A stretch of DNA of 26,105 nt from an uncultured Ruminococcus sp. (GTDB taxonomy: Bacteria; Bacillota; Clostridia; Oscillospirales; Ruminococcaceae). The position numbers and the translations under genes are program-made. The DNA lies in assembly GCA_947176685.1 (NCBI GenBank), contig CAMWRL010000003.1:1-26105 (forward strand), read 5' to 3'. How positions within the stretch are numbered: position 1 is the first letter of the stretch; each line of letters begins with the position of its first letter. Of this stretch, positions 14,820-24,118 are shown piece by piece. Under the pieces are notes generated by a model. The model was not told where the DNA came from and did no database searches. It was given only the letters and a program-made list of their open reading frames with translations.

Positions 14820-17354
14820 ATGATGAAAAAAATCAAAATCAGTGATGCTTCAAAGGATTTTAACGTTTCTGTACAGGAAATCGTTGATTTCTTCGCAACA
14901 AAGGACAACAAGAAAAGAAGTGTGTCAAGCAGTCTGAATGAAGCCGAAATGAATCTTTTACTTGAACACTACTCCAAAAAACATGAAGTAAAGAACTTCA
15001 ATGATTACTACGGTTCAAAGAACGATGAAAAACCCGTCAGAAAAGACGAATCAAGACAGGAAAAGAAGAACTCCGGCAAAAAGAACGACAGAAATTCAAA
15101 GCAGTCCAGAAAGAACGACAAAAAACCGGAAGAAAAGAAATCTGAAACAGCTGCAAAGAAACCCGAAGCAGTTGTAAAGAAATCCGAAACAGTTGTAAAG
15201 AAATCCGAAACAGTTGTTGAAACCAGACAGGCAGAGAATGTTAATTCAAATCAGCAGCCGAAGCCCAAGACCGGAAAGAAGAATGACAAAAACAAGTCGC
15301 AGGCTAAGGCGCAGGACAGGGGCGAACGCTCAAAATTCAATGCAGCGTTCAGTTCGGAGACTGCTCAGACTTCCACGCAGCGCAGGACAGTTGATACAAG
15401 GGGCAGTTATGTTGACCTTGACAAGTACAACGAACGTTATGAACAGATTGCGCCGACAAACAAGCACAAGAATGACAATTATTCTTCAAAGAAACAGAAG
15501 ATTAACCAGAAGTCCGCACAACGTGCAAGACAGCAGTACTCCAGAAAGGAAACAGAAACAGAAAAGCTTAAAAGACTTGAACTCGAAAGAGCAAGAAAAC
15601 AACAGCTTAAAGTTATGATTCCGGACTCTATAACAGTCAGCGAACTTGCGGCACGTCTTAAAGTTACTGCTACCGAAGTTATAAAGAAACTTATGGGACT
15701 CGGTATTATGGCTACCATAAATCAGGAAGTTGATTTTGATACAGCGTCACTTGTTGCGGACGAACTCGGTGCAAAGGTTGAAAAGGAAGTTATTGTGACA
15801 ATCGAAGAACGTCTTATAGATGACAGTGATGATGATGATACAAACCTTGAGCCACGTTGTCCGGTAGTGGTTGTAATGGGACACGTTGACCATGGTAAGA
15901 CTTCAATCCTTGACAGAATCAGAAACGCCCACGTTGCCGCAGGTGAAGCAGGCGGTATTACTCAGCATATCGGCGCATATCAGGTTAAAGTAAACGGTCA
16001 GGACATAACATTCCTTGACACTCCCGGACACGAAGCTTTTACATCTATGCGTGCAAGAGGTGCTGACATTACTGATATTGCTATACTTGTAGTAGCCGCC
16101 GACGACGGTATTATGCCCCAGACAGTCGAGTCAATCAACCACGCCAAAGCCGCCGGAGTTTCAATTATAGTCGCTATAAACAAGATGGACAAAGAAGGCG
16201 CAAATCCCGACCGTATCAAGGAAGAACTTACAAAGTATGATATAGTCTGCGAGGAGTGGGGCGGCGACGTTATCTGCGTACCGGTTTCCGCAAAGACCGG
16301 CGAGGGTATTGACGAACTTCTTGAAAACGTACTTCTTGTTGCGGAAGTAAAGGAACTGAAAGCAAATCCGGAAAGACTTGCAAAGGGTACTGTAATTGAA
16401 GCTCGACTTGACAAAGGCAGAGGACCTATCGCAACGCTTCTTGTACAGAACGGCACATTGAAACAGGGCGATGTGCTTATTGCAGGAACAGCGGTCGGCA
16501 GAGTAAGAGTTATGACCAATTACAAGGGCAGAACAGTTAAATCAGCAGGACCGTCAGTGCCTGTTGAAATCACGGGTCTTGCAGAAGTTCCGAGTGCAGG
16601 AGATATATTCAACGCCGTAGAGGACGAGAGACTTGCAAGAGAACTCGTTGACAAAAGAAAACACGAAGCTAAACAGGAACAGTTCAACGCTTACAGAAAA
16701 GTTACTCTTGACAACCTTTTCAGTCAGATTGCAGAGGGCGAAATAAAAGAACTTCCGATTATCGTCAAGGCTGACGTACAGGGTTCTGTTGAAGCCGTGA
16801 AGCAGTCACTTGAAAAGCTGTCCAACAACGAAGTAAGGGTACGTGTTATCCACGGAGCTGTCGGTGCTGTAAAAGAAAGTGATGTTATGCTTGCAAACGC
16901 TTCAAACGCTATTATTGTAGGCTTCAACGTAAGACCAGACCCCGTAGCTGCTGAAAATGCAGTCCGTGACGGTGTTGACATACGTCTGTACAGAATCATT
17001 TACGACGCTATCGAGGAAATAACTACTGCTATGAAAGGTATGCTTGCTCCTAAGTTCCGTGAAGTCGAGCTGGGTCGTGCAGAAGTACGTCAGGTATACA
17101 AGATTTCCAACGTCGGAATGGTTGCGGGAAGCTATGTTCTCAGCGGCAAGGTGACAAGAGGCTGTCAGATACGTGTTGTCCGTGACGGAATTATTATTGC
17201 TGACGACAAAATCGCAGGTCTTAAACGTTTCAAGGACGATGCCAAGGAAGTCGCAGACGGTTACGAGTGCGGAATAAGTCTTGATAAGTTCAGCGATGTT
17301 AAAGAAGGCGATATATTCGAGGCATATATTGTCGAGGAATACCGTGAGGAATGA
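14820..17354 (+). CDS. infB: Translation initiation factor IF-2
   Basis: IF-2 is the GTPase that brings initiator tRNA to the ribosome and promotes subunit joining. The 844-residue protein has an N-terminal IF2N domain (KIKISDASKDFNVSVQEIVDFF), a long Lys/Glu/Asn-rich linker to about residue 260, and a second IF2N domain (about 271-320). The GTPase domain follows, with G1 GHVDHGKTS near 353, G3 DTPGHEAF near 400 and G4 NKMD near 453, then the C-terminal domains. TGGAGGT ends about 10 bases before the ATG at 14820. The codon at 14823 is also ATG, and a longer open frame to 14610 overlaps ylxQ without support. The linker contains a small heptapeptide repeat. Confidence 0.98.
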   Translation: MMKKIKISDASKDFNVSVQEIVDFFATKDNKKRSVSSSLNEAEMNLLLEHYSKKHEVKNFNDYYGSKNDEKPVRKDESRQEKKNSGKKNDRNSKQSRKNDKKPEEKKSETAAKKPEAVVKKSETVVKKSETVVETRQAENVNSNQQPKPKTGKKNDKNKSQAKAQDRGERSKFNAAFSSETAQTSTQRRTVDTRGSYVDLDKYNERYEQIAPTNKHKNDNYSSKKQKINQKSAQRARQQYSRKETETEKLKRLELERARKQQLKVMIPDSITVSELAARLKVTATEVIKKLMGLGIMATINQEVDFDTASLVADELGAKVEKEVIVTIEERLIDDSDDDDTNLEPRCPVVVVMGHVDHGKTSILDRIRNAHVAAGEAGGITQHIGAYQVKVNGQDITFLDTPGHEAFTSMRARGADITDIAILVVAADDGIMPQTVESINHAKAAGVSIIVAINKMDKEGANPDRIKEELTKYDIVCEEWGGDVICVPVSAKTGEGIDELLENVLLVAEVKELKANPERLAKGTVIEARLDKGRGPIATLLVQNGTLKQGDVLIAGTAVGRVRVMTNYKGRTVKSAGPSVPVEITGLAEVPSAGDIFNAVEDERLARELVDKRKHEAKQEQFNAYRKVTLDNLFSQIAEGEIKELPIIVKADVQGSVEAVKQSLEKLSNNEVRVRVIHGAVGAVKESDVMLANASNAIIVGFNVRPDPVAAENAVRDGVDIRLYRIIYDAIEEITTAMKGMLAPKFREVELGRAEVRQVYKISNVGMVAGSYVLSGKVTRGCQIRVVRDGIIIADDKIAGLKRFKDDAKEVADGYECGISLDKFSDVKEGDIFEAYIVEEYREE
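15171..15212 (+). repeat. 21-base tandem repeat in the IF-2 linker
   Basis: Two exact copies of a 21-base unit (15171-15191 and 15192-15212) encode VVKKSET twice. Less exact copies upstream (from about 15136) extend the pattern, reading KKSETAAKKPEA. The repeat lies in the disordered charged linker and keeps frame, so copy number can change without damage. Confidence 0.85.
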
Positions 17355-17367
17355 TATAAATTCAACG

Positions 17368-17408
17368 TTCAGAGTGTACCGGCTTCAAAAGGGCTGGTAT
17401 GCTCTGAA
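17368..17408 (+). other. Long hairpin between infB and rbfA
   Basis: The 180-base gap holds a 17-bp stem (17368-17384 against 17392-17408) with a 7-base TCAAAAG loop and several G-T pairs, so it is stable mainly as RNA on the plus strand. No U run follows. The sequence CTGAACG at 17416-17422 can pair with CGTTCAG at 17366-17372, which overlaps the left arm, so an alternative structure is possible. Role is unknown; RNA processing or stability control is plausible. Confidence 0.6.
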
Positions 17409-17534
17409 ATAATCCCTGAACGGACGGCGCATAATGCGGATATGATTAAGTATTATTACAGATACTATGAATGACAGGAATACGGACAGACAGTAAAAAT
17501 ATTAAAGTAAATATGATTTACAGAAAGGACTGCA

Positions 17535-17876
17535 ATGGCAAATTTTAAAAACAGCCGTATGGCAGAAGATATAAAAAGAGAAATGACGGCTATACTTCGG
17601 GAACTGAAAGACCCCCGCATAGACAAGATGCTTACAATAGTAAGGGCGGACTTGTCGGGGGATATGTCTGTATGCAAGATATATGTATCAAGTTTTGAGG
17701 GTATGGAAAAAACCAGAGAATCCGTCAAAGGTCTTACAAGTGCGTGCGGATTTATAAAACGTGAACTTTTTCACCGTCTGAAAATGCGCAAAGCACCGGA
17801 ACTTACTTTCATAGCGGACAACTCCATAGAAAGAAGTGCCGAAATAAGCAGGAAATTAAACGATTTACTGAACTGA
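17535..17876 (+). CDS. rbfA: Ribosome-binding factor A
   Basis: RbfA binds the pre-30S subunit near helix 1 of 16S rRNA and helps late maturation, including in the cold. The 113-residue protein is of normal length with its KH-like fold. Visible are the N-terminal RMAEDIKREMTAILREL, DPRIDKMLTIVRADLSGDMSVCKIYVS, and the C-terminal RLKMRKAPELTFIADNSIER with the AxRxxPELxFxxDxSxxR-type motif. GAAAGGA is upstream of the ATG. It follows infB after a 180-base gap with a hairpin, and nrnA follows after 24 bases. Confidence 0.95.
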   Translation: MANFKNSRMAEDIKREMTAILRELKDPRIDKMLTIVRADLSGDMSVCKIYVSSFEGMEKTRESVKGLTSACGFIKRELFHRLKMRKAPELTFIADNSIERSAEISRKLNDLLN

Positions 17877-17900
17877 TAACCGAAAAAGAGGTGTATTTTA

Positions 17901-18848
17901 ATGTATATAGGTTTCAGCGAAGCGGAGACTTTTATTCGCAACTGTAAGGACGCAGTTATAATTACTCACCGCAATCCGGACGGCGACTGTACCGGAGCAG
18001 GATTTGCAATGAAAGAAATTCTGAAACAACTGGGAATAAGAAGCAGGGTTGTATGCCATGACGTTTTCCCAAAAAGATATGATTTTCTTACAGGAGACGC
18101 AGAAGATGAAGATTTTGAGCCGCAGACGATAATTGCAGTTGACGTTGCTGACAAAAAACTCATGGGTAAATATGAGGAAATTTATGGTGATAAGGTTCAG
18201 TTGTGCATAGACCATCATGTGTCCAACAGAAATTATGCCGAAAAGACTTTACTGAGGGCAGATGCAGCCGCAGCATGTGAGGTTATTTATGACCTTGCAA
18301 AATTCATGGGTCTTAAACTTACAAAGCATTGTATTGAATGTCTGTATACAGGAATCGCAACAGATTCAGGCTGTTTCAGATTTGCATGTACAACTCCGCA
18401 CACTCACGAGGTTGCCGCAGAAATGATGAGAGAATACAGTGATATAAACTTCACGAAAATAAACAGGAATATGTTTGATGTGAAGTCAGCCGGCAGAATA
18501 AGGCTTGAAAGCAGACTTAACGATATGATTGAAACCTATATTTACGGCAAACTCTGCATAATTGCCGTAACAAAAGATATTATGGAAGAACTCGGCGTTA
18601 GTGAAGATGAACTTGAGGGATTTGCGCCGCTTACAATCCAGTACGAAAATGCCGAAGTAGGAATATTTATCCGTCAGCGTGCAGACGATTATAAATGTTC
18701 GTTCCGTTCGGCAGACAAAGTGAACGTTTCAGAGATATGCGAAACGCTCGGCGGAGGCGGTCACGAAAAGGCAGCCGGCTGCAATCTCAGCGGAGACCTT
18801 GAAGATATAAAGAAACAGCTTATTGCGGCTGTTTGCAGGGCTTTATGA
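17901..18848 (+). CDS. nrnA: DHH family phosphoesterase (NrnA-type oligoribonuclease/pAp phosphatase)
   Basis: NrnA-type enzymes degrade very short RNAs and dephosphorylate 3'-phosphoadenosine 5'-phosphate (pAp); some relatives hydrolyse cyclic dinucleotide products. The 315-residue protein has the DHH set of metal ligands: THRNPDGD (H23, D27, D29), AVDVAD (D81), and IDHHVSN (D104-H105-H106). The DHHA1 domain ends with GGGGH (284-288). An internal in-frame GIATDSGCF motif is also conserved in the family. It stands between rbfA and truB, the usual place in Clostridia. AGAGGTG precedes the ATG. The stop overlaps the truB start region. Exact substrate cannot be decided from sequence. Confidence 0.9.
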   Translation: MYIGFSEAETFIRNCKDAVIITHRNPDGDCTGAGFAMKEILKQLGIRSRVVCHDVFPKRYDFLTGDAEDEDFEPQTIIAVDVADKKLMGKYEEIYGDKVQLCIDHHVSNRNYAEKTLLRADAAAACEVIYDLAKFMGLKLTKHCIECLYTGIATDSGCFRFACTTPHTHEVAAEMMREYSDINFTKINRNMFDVKSAGRIRLESRLNDMIETYIYGKLCIIAVTKDIMEELGVSEDELEGFAPLTIQYENAEVGIFIRQRADDYKCSFRSADKVNVSEICETLGGGGHEKAAGCNLSGDLEDIKKQLIAAVCRAL

Positions 18849-19741
18849 TGAACGGTATACTATGCATAAACAAACCGCAGGATTTTACATCGTTTGATGT
18901 AGTGGCGAAACTTCGTGGAATACTCGGAATGAAACGTCTCGGACACTCCGGAACACTTGACCCTATGGCAACGGGTGTATTACCTGTTTTTGTCGGAACG
19001 GCAACAAAGGCTTGCGACATTATGCCCGATAATTCAAAAAGTTATCGGGCAGGATTCCGGCTGGGACAGACTTCCGATACGCAGGACGTTACAGGAAAAA
19101 TCCTTACGGTTTCCGACAAGTCCGTGAGTCGTGACAGTATACTGGAAATCCTGCCTGAATTGACCGGAAATATAATGCAGCTTCCGCCTATGTACTCGGC
19201 AGTGCAGATCAACGGCAAAAGGCTTTATGATTTGGCAAGGCAGGGAATAGAAGTTGAACGTCAGCCCCGTGAAATAGAAGTAAACAGTTTAAAACTTTCC
19301 GTATATGACGAAGATACACGGACAGGTTTTCTTGAAATAGACTGCGGAAAAGGTACTTATATCCGTACAATAATAAACGATATAGGCGAAAAATTAGGCT
19401 GCGGCGGTATAATGACTTCACTTGTAAGGACTTCCGCAAGCGGTTTTACACTGGACGACTGTTACACTTTTGAACAGATTCAACAAGCTCGTGACGAAAA
19501 CCGTCTTGAAAACCTTATACTTCCGATTGAGAGGGTGTTTAATTCCCTGCCGAAACTCCGTCTTGGTGAAGTACAGACCAGACTTTACAGAAACGGCGTT
19601 AAACTTGATTTGTCAAGAATACACAACATAAAAACAGACTGTAATTTATATTCCGTATATGGATTTGACGGGGCTTTTATCGGGACGGCACTTGCGGAAC
19701 ACGAAAACGGCGTACTTCGTATCGGAAAGAATCTTGCGTGA
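18848..19741 (+). CDS. truB: tRNA pseudouridine(55) synthase
   Basis: TruB converts uridine 55 in the T-loop of tRNA to pseudouridine. The 297-residue protein has the expected MNGILCINKPQDFTSFDVV start, GHSGTLDPMATGVLP with the catalytic Asp38, MYSAVQINGKRLYDLARQG, and GTYIRTIINDIGEKLGCGG. Two adjacent ATG codons (18845 and 18848) are candidates. I prefer 18848 because CAGGG lies about 7 bases upstream and related proteins begin with a single MNG or MVNG; 18845 would give the more common ATGA overlap. A TTG at 18833 is also in frame. The choice affects at most five residues. Confidence 0.95.
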   Translation: MNGILCINKPQDFTSFDVVAKLRGILGMKRLGHSGTLDPMATGVLPVFVGTATKACDIMPDNSKSYRAGFRLGQTSDTQDVTGKILTVSDKSVSRDSILEILPELTGNIMQLPPMYSAVQINGKRLYDLARQGIEVERQPREIEVNSLKLSVYDEDTRTGFLEIDCGKGTYIRTIINDIGEKLGCGGIMTSLVRTSASGFTLDDCYTFEQIQQARDENRLENLILPIERVFNSLPKLRLGEVQTRLYRNGVKLDLSRIHNIKTDCNLYSVYGFDGAFIGTALAEHENGVLRIGKNLA

Positions 19742-19750
19742 GGTGAAAAA

Positions 19751-20623
19751 ATGACAACAATTACGCTGAATGACAGAATATCCCAAAAAACCGCCGTTGC
19801 TGCGGGGATATTCGACGGATTTCACTGCGGTCACGGACTTGTTATCCGTGAAGCCTGCAACTACGGACTTATTCCGGCGGTGTTCACTTTCCGGAGCGAG
19901 TCCGTAAAGTTCAAACATGGCAAACCTTTTGAATATATATACACGAACAGTCAGAAACTTCACTGTTTTGAAAAAGCAGGAGTAGAATATGTATTGTCTC
20001 CGGATTTTGACGAAATAAAGGATATGACAGGTGAGGAATTTGCGGAAAAAGTACTTTGCGGTTCAATGAACGCCGGAACGGTAGTATGCGGAGACAATTT
20101 CCGTTTCGGAAAAAACGCCTCATGCAGTGTTGATGAACTGAAAGTATTCGGTGAAAAATACGGCTTTTCAGTTGAAGCCGTAAAACTGCGTGAAAATGAT
20201 TTTTCCTCTGAAAAGTTCCGCACTATGCTGAAAAACGGCGAACTCAGTGAAAAAAGTCCGTATATTCTTTACGGCGAAGTCGTTCACGGTAAACAGATAG
20301 GCAGGACGATAAATTTTCCGACACTCAACCAGAATTACGCTGACGGACAGCTTGTCCCGAAATACGGTGTATATTTTACACGTACCCGAGTTGATGGTAC
20401 ATTATACAATTCCATAACAAACGTTGGTATAAAGCCGACGATTGTCGGAAAACGCACACCGCTTGCGGAAACCCATATACTGGACTTTTCGGGCGACCTG
20501 TACGGCAGGAATATTGAAGTTGAGTTCTGTAAATTTATCCGTCCTGAAATGAAGTTTCCGTCAGTTGACGAACTCAGAAAACAGATTTCGGAAGATATAG
20601 CCGCAGTGCGTTCTTTTATGTGA
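19751..20623 (+). CDS. ribF: Bifunctional riboflavin kinase / FAD synthetase
   Basis: RibF phosphorylates riboflavin to FMN and adenylylates FMN to FAD. The N-terminal FAD synthetase domain shows the nucleotidyltransferase motif GIFDGFHCGHG (19-29) and VVCGDNFRFGKNASC. The C-terminal flavokinase domain (about 180-290) contains GEVVHGKQIGRTINFPTLN and PKYGVYFTR. Length 290 is a little short of the usual 305-315, but both domains are present. The start follows truB by 9 bases with AGGTG upstream. It is the last gene of the operon. A 92-base gap follows before the ABC cluster, in which I could not find a convincing terminator or promoter, so transcription might continue. Confidence 0.95.
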   Translation: MTTITLNDRISQKTAVAAGIFDGFHCGHGLVIREACNYGLIPAVFTFRSESVKFKHGKPFEYIYTNSQKLHCFEKAGVEYVLSPDFDEIKDMTGEEFAEKVLCGSMNAGTVVCGDNFRFGKNASCSVDELKVFGEKYGFSVEAVKLRENDFSSEKFRTMLKNGELSEKSPYILYGEVVHGKQIGRTINFPTLNQNYADGQLVPKYGVYFTRTRVDGTLYNSITNVGIKPTIVGKRTPLAETHILDFSGDLYGRNIEVEFCKFIRPEMKFPSVDELRKQISEDIAAVRSFM

Positions 20624-20715
20624 TATTCGCAGTATTTTCACGGTGCTGTCACAAAAAAAGACTATTATTATATTTGTCTGAAAAAACAATAAAACTGTTT
20701 CATGGAGGGAATTTA

Positions 20716-21795
20716 ATGATTGAGGTTAAGAACCTTAGCAAGAAATACGGCGACAAACAAGCCGTTAAAAACATAAGCTTCAAAGTAGAGCAGGGCGAAA
20801 TTTTAGGATTTCTTGGACCTAACGGCGCAGGTAAGTCAACAACTATGAATATGCTGACCGGATATATTTCGTCTACTTCCGGACAGGTACTCGTGAATGG
20901 TGTGGATATATTTGAAGACCCTAAGAAAGCTAAATCTTTTATAGGGTATCTGCCCGAAATTCCGCCGCTTTATATTGATATGACAATCGACGCATATCTC
21001 AGTTTCGTATATGATTTGAAAAAATGTAAACTTCCACGCAAAGCGCACCTCAAAGACGTATGCGACCTTTGCAAAATTACAGATGTGAGACACCGTATAA
21101 TCAAGAACCTTTCAAAAGGCTACCGCCAGAGAGTGGGTCTTGCTCAGGCACTGATAAACAATCCGCCTGTACTCATTCTGGACGAGCCTACAGTAGGTCT
21201 TGACCCGAATCAGATTATTGAAATACGTACTCTTATAAAAAAACTCGGCAAACGTCATACAGTTATATTGTCATCTCATATACTTCCGGAAATACAGGCG
21301 GTATGTGACAGGATAATAATTATCAACAAAGGAGAAGTTGCCGCTGACGGTACAGCAGACGAAATCGCCAGACAGCTTACAAATGAACATAAAATGACGC
21401 TCCGTATCGAGGGTACTACAAAGACGGCTGCCGACAAGGACGAAATTGTAAAAGCTATAAAGTCGCTTAAAGGCATAAAATACGTCCGTGCCGATATGGA
21501 ACGTGAACGGGGTATTTATGATTATGACGTTGAAGCCGACGAAAATACGGATATACGCCGTGCATTGAATGAGCTTTGCAGACAGAAAGGCTGGAATATA
21601 CTGATGCTTCAATTGTCGGATTTGACCCTTGAGGACATATTCCTGAAAATCACTATGGGCGATAATGACATAAAGCTTGAACCCAACGAAAGACCACGCA
21701 TTAATATAAAGTTTGATGAAGAAGACTCAGAAGAAGATGTTGAAGAAAACGCTGAAGAAGAAGACAATGATGACAATAACGGAGGTAACGACTGA
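20716..21795 (+). CDS. ABC transporter ATP-binding protein, GldA-like, with acidic tail
   Basis: This is the ATPase of an ABC-2 exporter. In its 359 residues it shows Walker A GPNGAGKST (34-42), the Q-loop position as GYLPEIPPLY (typical of the GldA group, with Glu in place of Gln), signature NLSKGYRQRVGLAQAL (131-146), Walker B VLILDEP (152-158), GLDP, and the switch histidine in SSHIL (near 188). The end, roughly residues 333-359, is an unusual acidic run rich in Asp, Glu and Asn. The start at 20716 has GGAGGG close by; an earlier ATG at 20620 lies inside the ribF end. It overlaps the permease gene as TGATG. In the Bacteroidetes the family is named for gliding, but here a general envelope export function is more likely; the substrate is unknown. 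Confidence 0.92.
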   Translation: MIEVKNLSKKYGDKQAVKNISFKVEQGEILGFLGPNGAGKSTTMNMLTGYISSTSGQVLVNGVDIFEDPKKAKSFIGYLPEIPPLYIDMTIDAYLSFVYDLKKCKLPRKAHLKDVCDLCKITDVRHRIIKNLSKGYRQRVGLAQALINNPPVLILDEPTVGLDPNQIIEIRTLIKKLGKRHTVILSSHILPEIQAVCDRIIIINKGEVAADGTADEIARQLTNEHKMTLRIEGTTKTAADKDEIVKAIKSLKGIKYVRADMERERGIYDYDVEADENTDIRRALNELCRQKGWNILMLQLSDLTLEDIFLKITMGDNDIKLEPNERPRINIKFDEEDSEEDVEENAEEEDNDDNNGGND

Positions 21796-22499
21796 TGGGT
21801 GCAATTTACAGGCGTGAAATGAACGCATTTTTCATATCCGGAGTAGCTTATGTATTTCTGTTTGTATTCTATCTGCTTTCGGGATATTTCTTTTATGCCG
21901 GAGTAATAGGTTCGGGCAGGACTGATATGTCACCGGTATTCAGCAATATGTTTATAATAATACTTTTCCTGATACCTATTCTTACAATGAGACTTCTCAG
22001 CGAAGAAAAGAAAAACAAGACAGACCAAGGATTATTAACCGCTCCGGTCGGACTGTGGGACATAGTTTTAGGTAAATATTTCGCCGCACTCACACTGTTT
22101 ATCATTGCGGAAAGCGTTGTGTTTATCTATGCAGGAATCCTTGCATATCTGGGCGATGTTGTATTATCAACACTTTTAGGCAACTATTTCGCCATGCTGT
22201 TTCTGGGCGGTGCGTTCATAGCAGTCGGAATTTTTATTTCCTCGCTTACCGAAAACCAGATGGCGTCTGCCGTTGCAAGTATGCTCGCACTTTTCGTGCT
22301 GTATCTGTTTGACTCATTCGCCGCCAACATATCAAACGAAAATATCAGTAAAGTTATAACTTCACTTTCGTTCTATTCAAGGTATATCGAATTTACGCAG
22401 GGAATATTCAGTCTTCCGAGCGTGGTATTTTTCCTCAGTGCTGCGTTTCTGTTCAACTTCTTTACTGTAAGAGTTCTGGACAAAAGACGCTGGGGTTAA
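21795..22499 (+). CDS. ABC-2 type permease, GldF-like
   Basis: A 234-residue membrane protein with about six hydrophobic segments. The first is GVAYVFLFVFYLLSGYFFYAG and the last ends LFNFFTVRVLDKRRWG. The N-terminal MGAIYRREMNAFFISGVAY and TMRLLSEEKKNKTDQGLLTAPVG are typical of short GldF-like ABC-2 permeases. GGAGG precedes the start, which overlaps the ATPase stop codon. With the ATPase and the following GldG-like protein it should form an export complex in the cytoplasmic membrane. No cargo is indicated. Confidence 0.9.
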   Translation: MGAIYRREMNAFFISGVAYVFLFVFYLLSGYFFYAGVIGSGRTDMSPVFSNMFIIILFLIPILTMRLLSEEKKNKTDQGLLTAPVGLWDIVLGKYFAALTLFIIAESVVFIYAGILAYLGDVVLSTLLGNYFAMLFLGGAFIAVGIFISSLTENQMASAVASMLALFVLYLFDSFAANISNENISKVITSLSFYSRYIEFTQGIFSLPSVVFFLSAAFLFNFFTVRVLDKRRWG

Positions 22500-22522
22500 T
22501 TTACAGAAAGGGGAGTTTTCAG

Positions 22523-24118
22523 ATGAGTAACAAAGAAACTGCAAATACAGCAGAAAACAGTCCGAAGAAAAAAAAGAACCTGAAAAAATTCAAATATGGT
22601 TCAATGTCTGCGGTGGTGATAGCTCTTGTAATAGTGCTGGTGATTATTCTCAACCTAATATGCAGTATGCTCGCAAAGCGTTCGCCGTTGAAAATAGACC
22701 TCACGGCAGACAACAGATATGAAATCAGTGAGGAATCTGTTGAGGCTATAAAGAATTTGAAAGGTGACGTTGAAATTACAGTCACATTTCCAAAGAGTGA
22801 CTTTGCATCAATGGGAGCATACTATCAGCAGATGTATGCTTACTACGGAATGAACGTTGAAACACCTTATGAAATGATACCGTCAATACTCGAAAACTAC
22901 GAAATGTACGCCAAGCAGGGCAGCGGCAGTATTAAGGTACAGTATGTTGACATGAACAAAGACCCTGATATTATTTCAAAGTACAGAAATTTCTATAACA
23001 ATGACATTCCGGAAGGAAGTATAATAGTATTTTCCGGAAACGGCGACAACGGTCGTGTAAAGGTTATCAGCCGTGAACAGATTATAAGTATGATTAAGCC
23101 CGCAAACACAAGTACTCAGACGGCTGTTACTATGACTTTCGTAGGCGAAAGTACACTGACTTCCGCAATAATGAACGTTACAGATGCCAATCCCATAAAA
23201 ACCGGATTTATTTCAATGATGAACGGTGCTTCTTTATCCGGACAGGGCTATGACATTATGACAGAGGAATTTATGTCTTTCCTTGAAAAGAACGGTTACG
23301 ACTGTACCGAAATTGATATAGCGACTGACTCAATCAGTCCGGAAGAATATGACTTTTTGGTACTGCCTATGCCGGCAGTAGATTTCAGTGCTGACATTAT
23401 CGGAAAATTAGGCGATTTCCTCTACAACGACGGAAACTATCAGCGCAATATGCTCTATATTCCGAGCCTCTATGTAGGCGAACTGCCGAATATTTCGGAG
23501 TTCCTTGCGGACTGGAGTATTGAAGTTGAGGAAAACGTTGTACTTGATGACACAAACTGGATTGAAACATATATTTTTAACCAGAATATAAACAAGAACA
23601 TAAATATAAAAGTTGAAATAAACGATACGGATTCAGTGGGCAGTCTGCCTAATGAAACGCTTCCGATAGTAGCACCGGCAACAAAGAAACTCAATATTCT
23701 TACAAAAAATAACGACAGTGTGGCAACGTCCGTACTGAAATCAATGGAGACTTCATTTGACCAGGACAGCGAAGCAAAAGGCGCAAGAGATACGGCGATA
23801 GTTTCCGTAAAGGAAACAAGTGCAGGTCTGGACAGATATTCAAGTCATCTGCTTGTACTGGGAAGCTCATATATGATTTCAGACACGCTTCTGACACAGA
23901 CCAACGCTTTCAATAACGCCAACGTTATTATAGGAATGCTCAACACTATGACCGGTAAGGAAACTTCTGCGGTAATTCCGGACAAGGCACTCCAGCAGGC
24001 ACTTATAACGCCGACTGCCGCCGAAATGAACGGTATAAGAATATTTGTACTGTATGCAATACCGGTGATAGTTGCGGCAATTGGAATAGTTGTATTCGTA
24101 AGGAGAAAGAACCGATGA
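22523..24118 (+). CDS. GldG-like ABC-auxiliary membrane protein
   Basis: A 531-residue protein with a Lys-rich cytoplasmic start, a transmembrane helix at about residues 29-52, a long outside part, and a second transmembrane helix near the C-terminus (IFVLYAIPVIVAAIGIVVFV) followed by RRKNR. The soluble part starts with KIDLTADNRYEISEESVEAI, the usual beginning of GldG/ABC_transp_aux domains, and has a ThuA/GATase-like fold in relatives. It is 24 bases after the permease, with a GAAAGGGGAG ribosome binding site. The stop overlaps the next start as ATGA. This order (ATPase, permease, GldG, DUF4340) is a known bacterial arrangement. Function is not known. Confidence 0.88.
   Translation: MSNKETANTAENSPKKKKNLKKFKYGSMSAVVIALVIVLVIILNLICSMLAKRSPLKIDLTADNRYEISEESVEAIKNLKGDVEITVTFPKSDFASMGAYYQQMYAYYGMNVETPYEMIPSILENYEMYAKQGSGSIKVQYVDMNKDPDIISKYRNFYNNDIPEGSIIVFSGNGDNGRVKVISREQIISMIKPANTSTQTAVTMTFVGESTLTSAIMNVTDANPIKTGFISMMNGASLSGQGYDIMTEEFMSFLEKNGYDCTEIDIATDSISPEEYDFLVLPMPAVDFSADIIGKLGDFLYNDGNYQRNMLYIPSLYVGELPNISEFLADWSIEVEENVVLDDTNWIETYIFNQNINKNINIKVEINDTDSVGSLPNETLPIVAPATKKLNILTKNNDSVATSVLKSMETSFDQDSEAKGARDTAIVSVKETSAGLDRYSSHLLVLGSSYMISDTLLTQTNAFNNANVIIGMLNTMTGKETSAVIPDKALQQALITPTAAEMNGIRIFVLYAIPVIVAAIGIVVFVRRKNR

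Noticed and set aside
17465..17728. Minus-strand open frame across the start of rbfA
   Set aside because: It is the reverse shadow of rbfA with low-complexity Ser/Ile composition and no ribosome binding site.
20624..20715. Own promoter for the ABC cluster in the ribF to ATPase gap
   Set aside because: TATTAT and TATATT are present, but no -35-like hexamer is found at suitable spacing.
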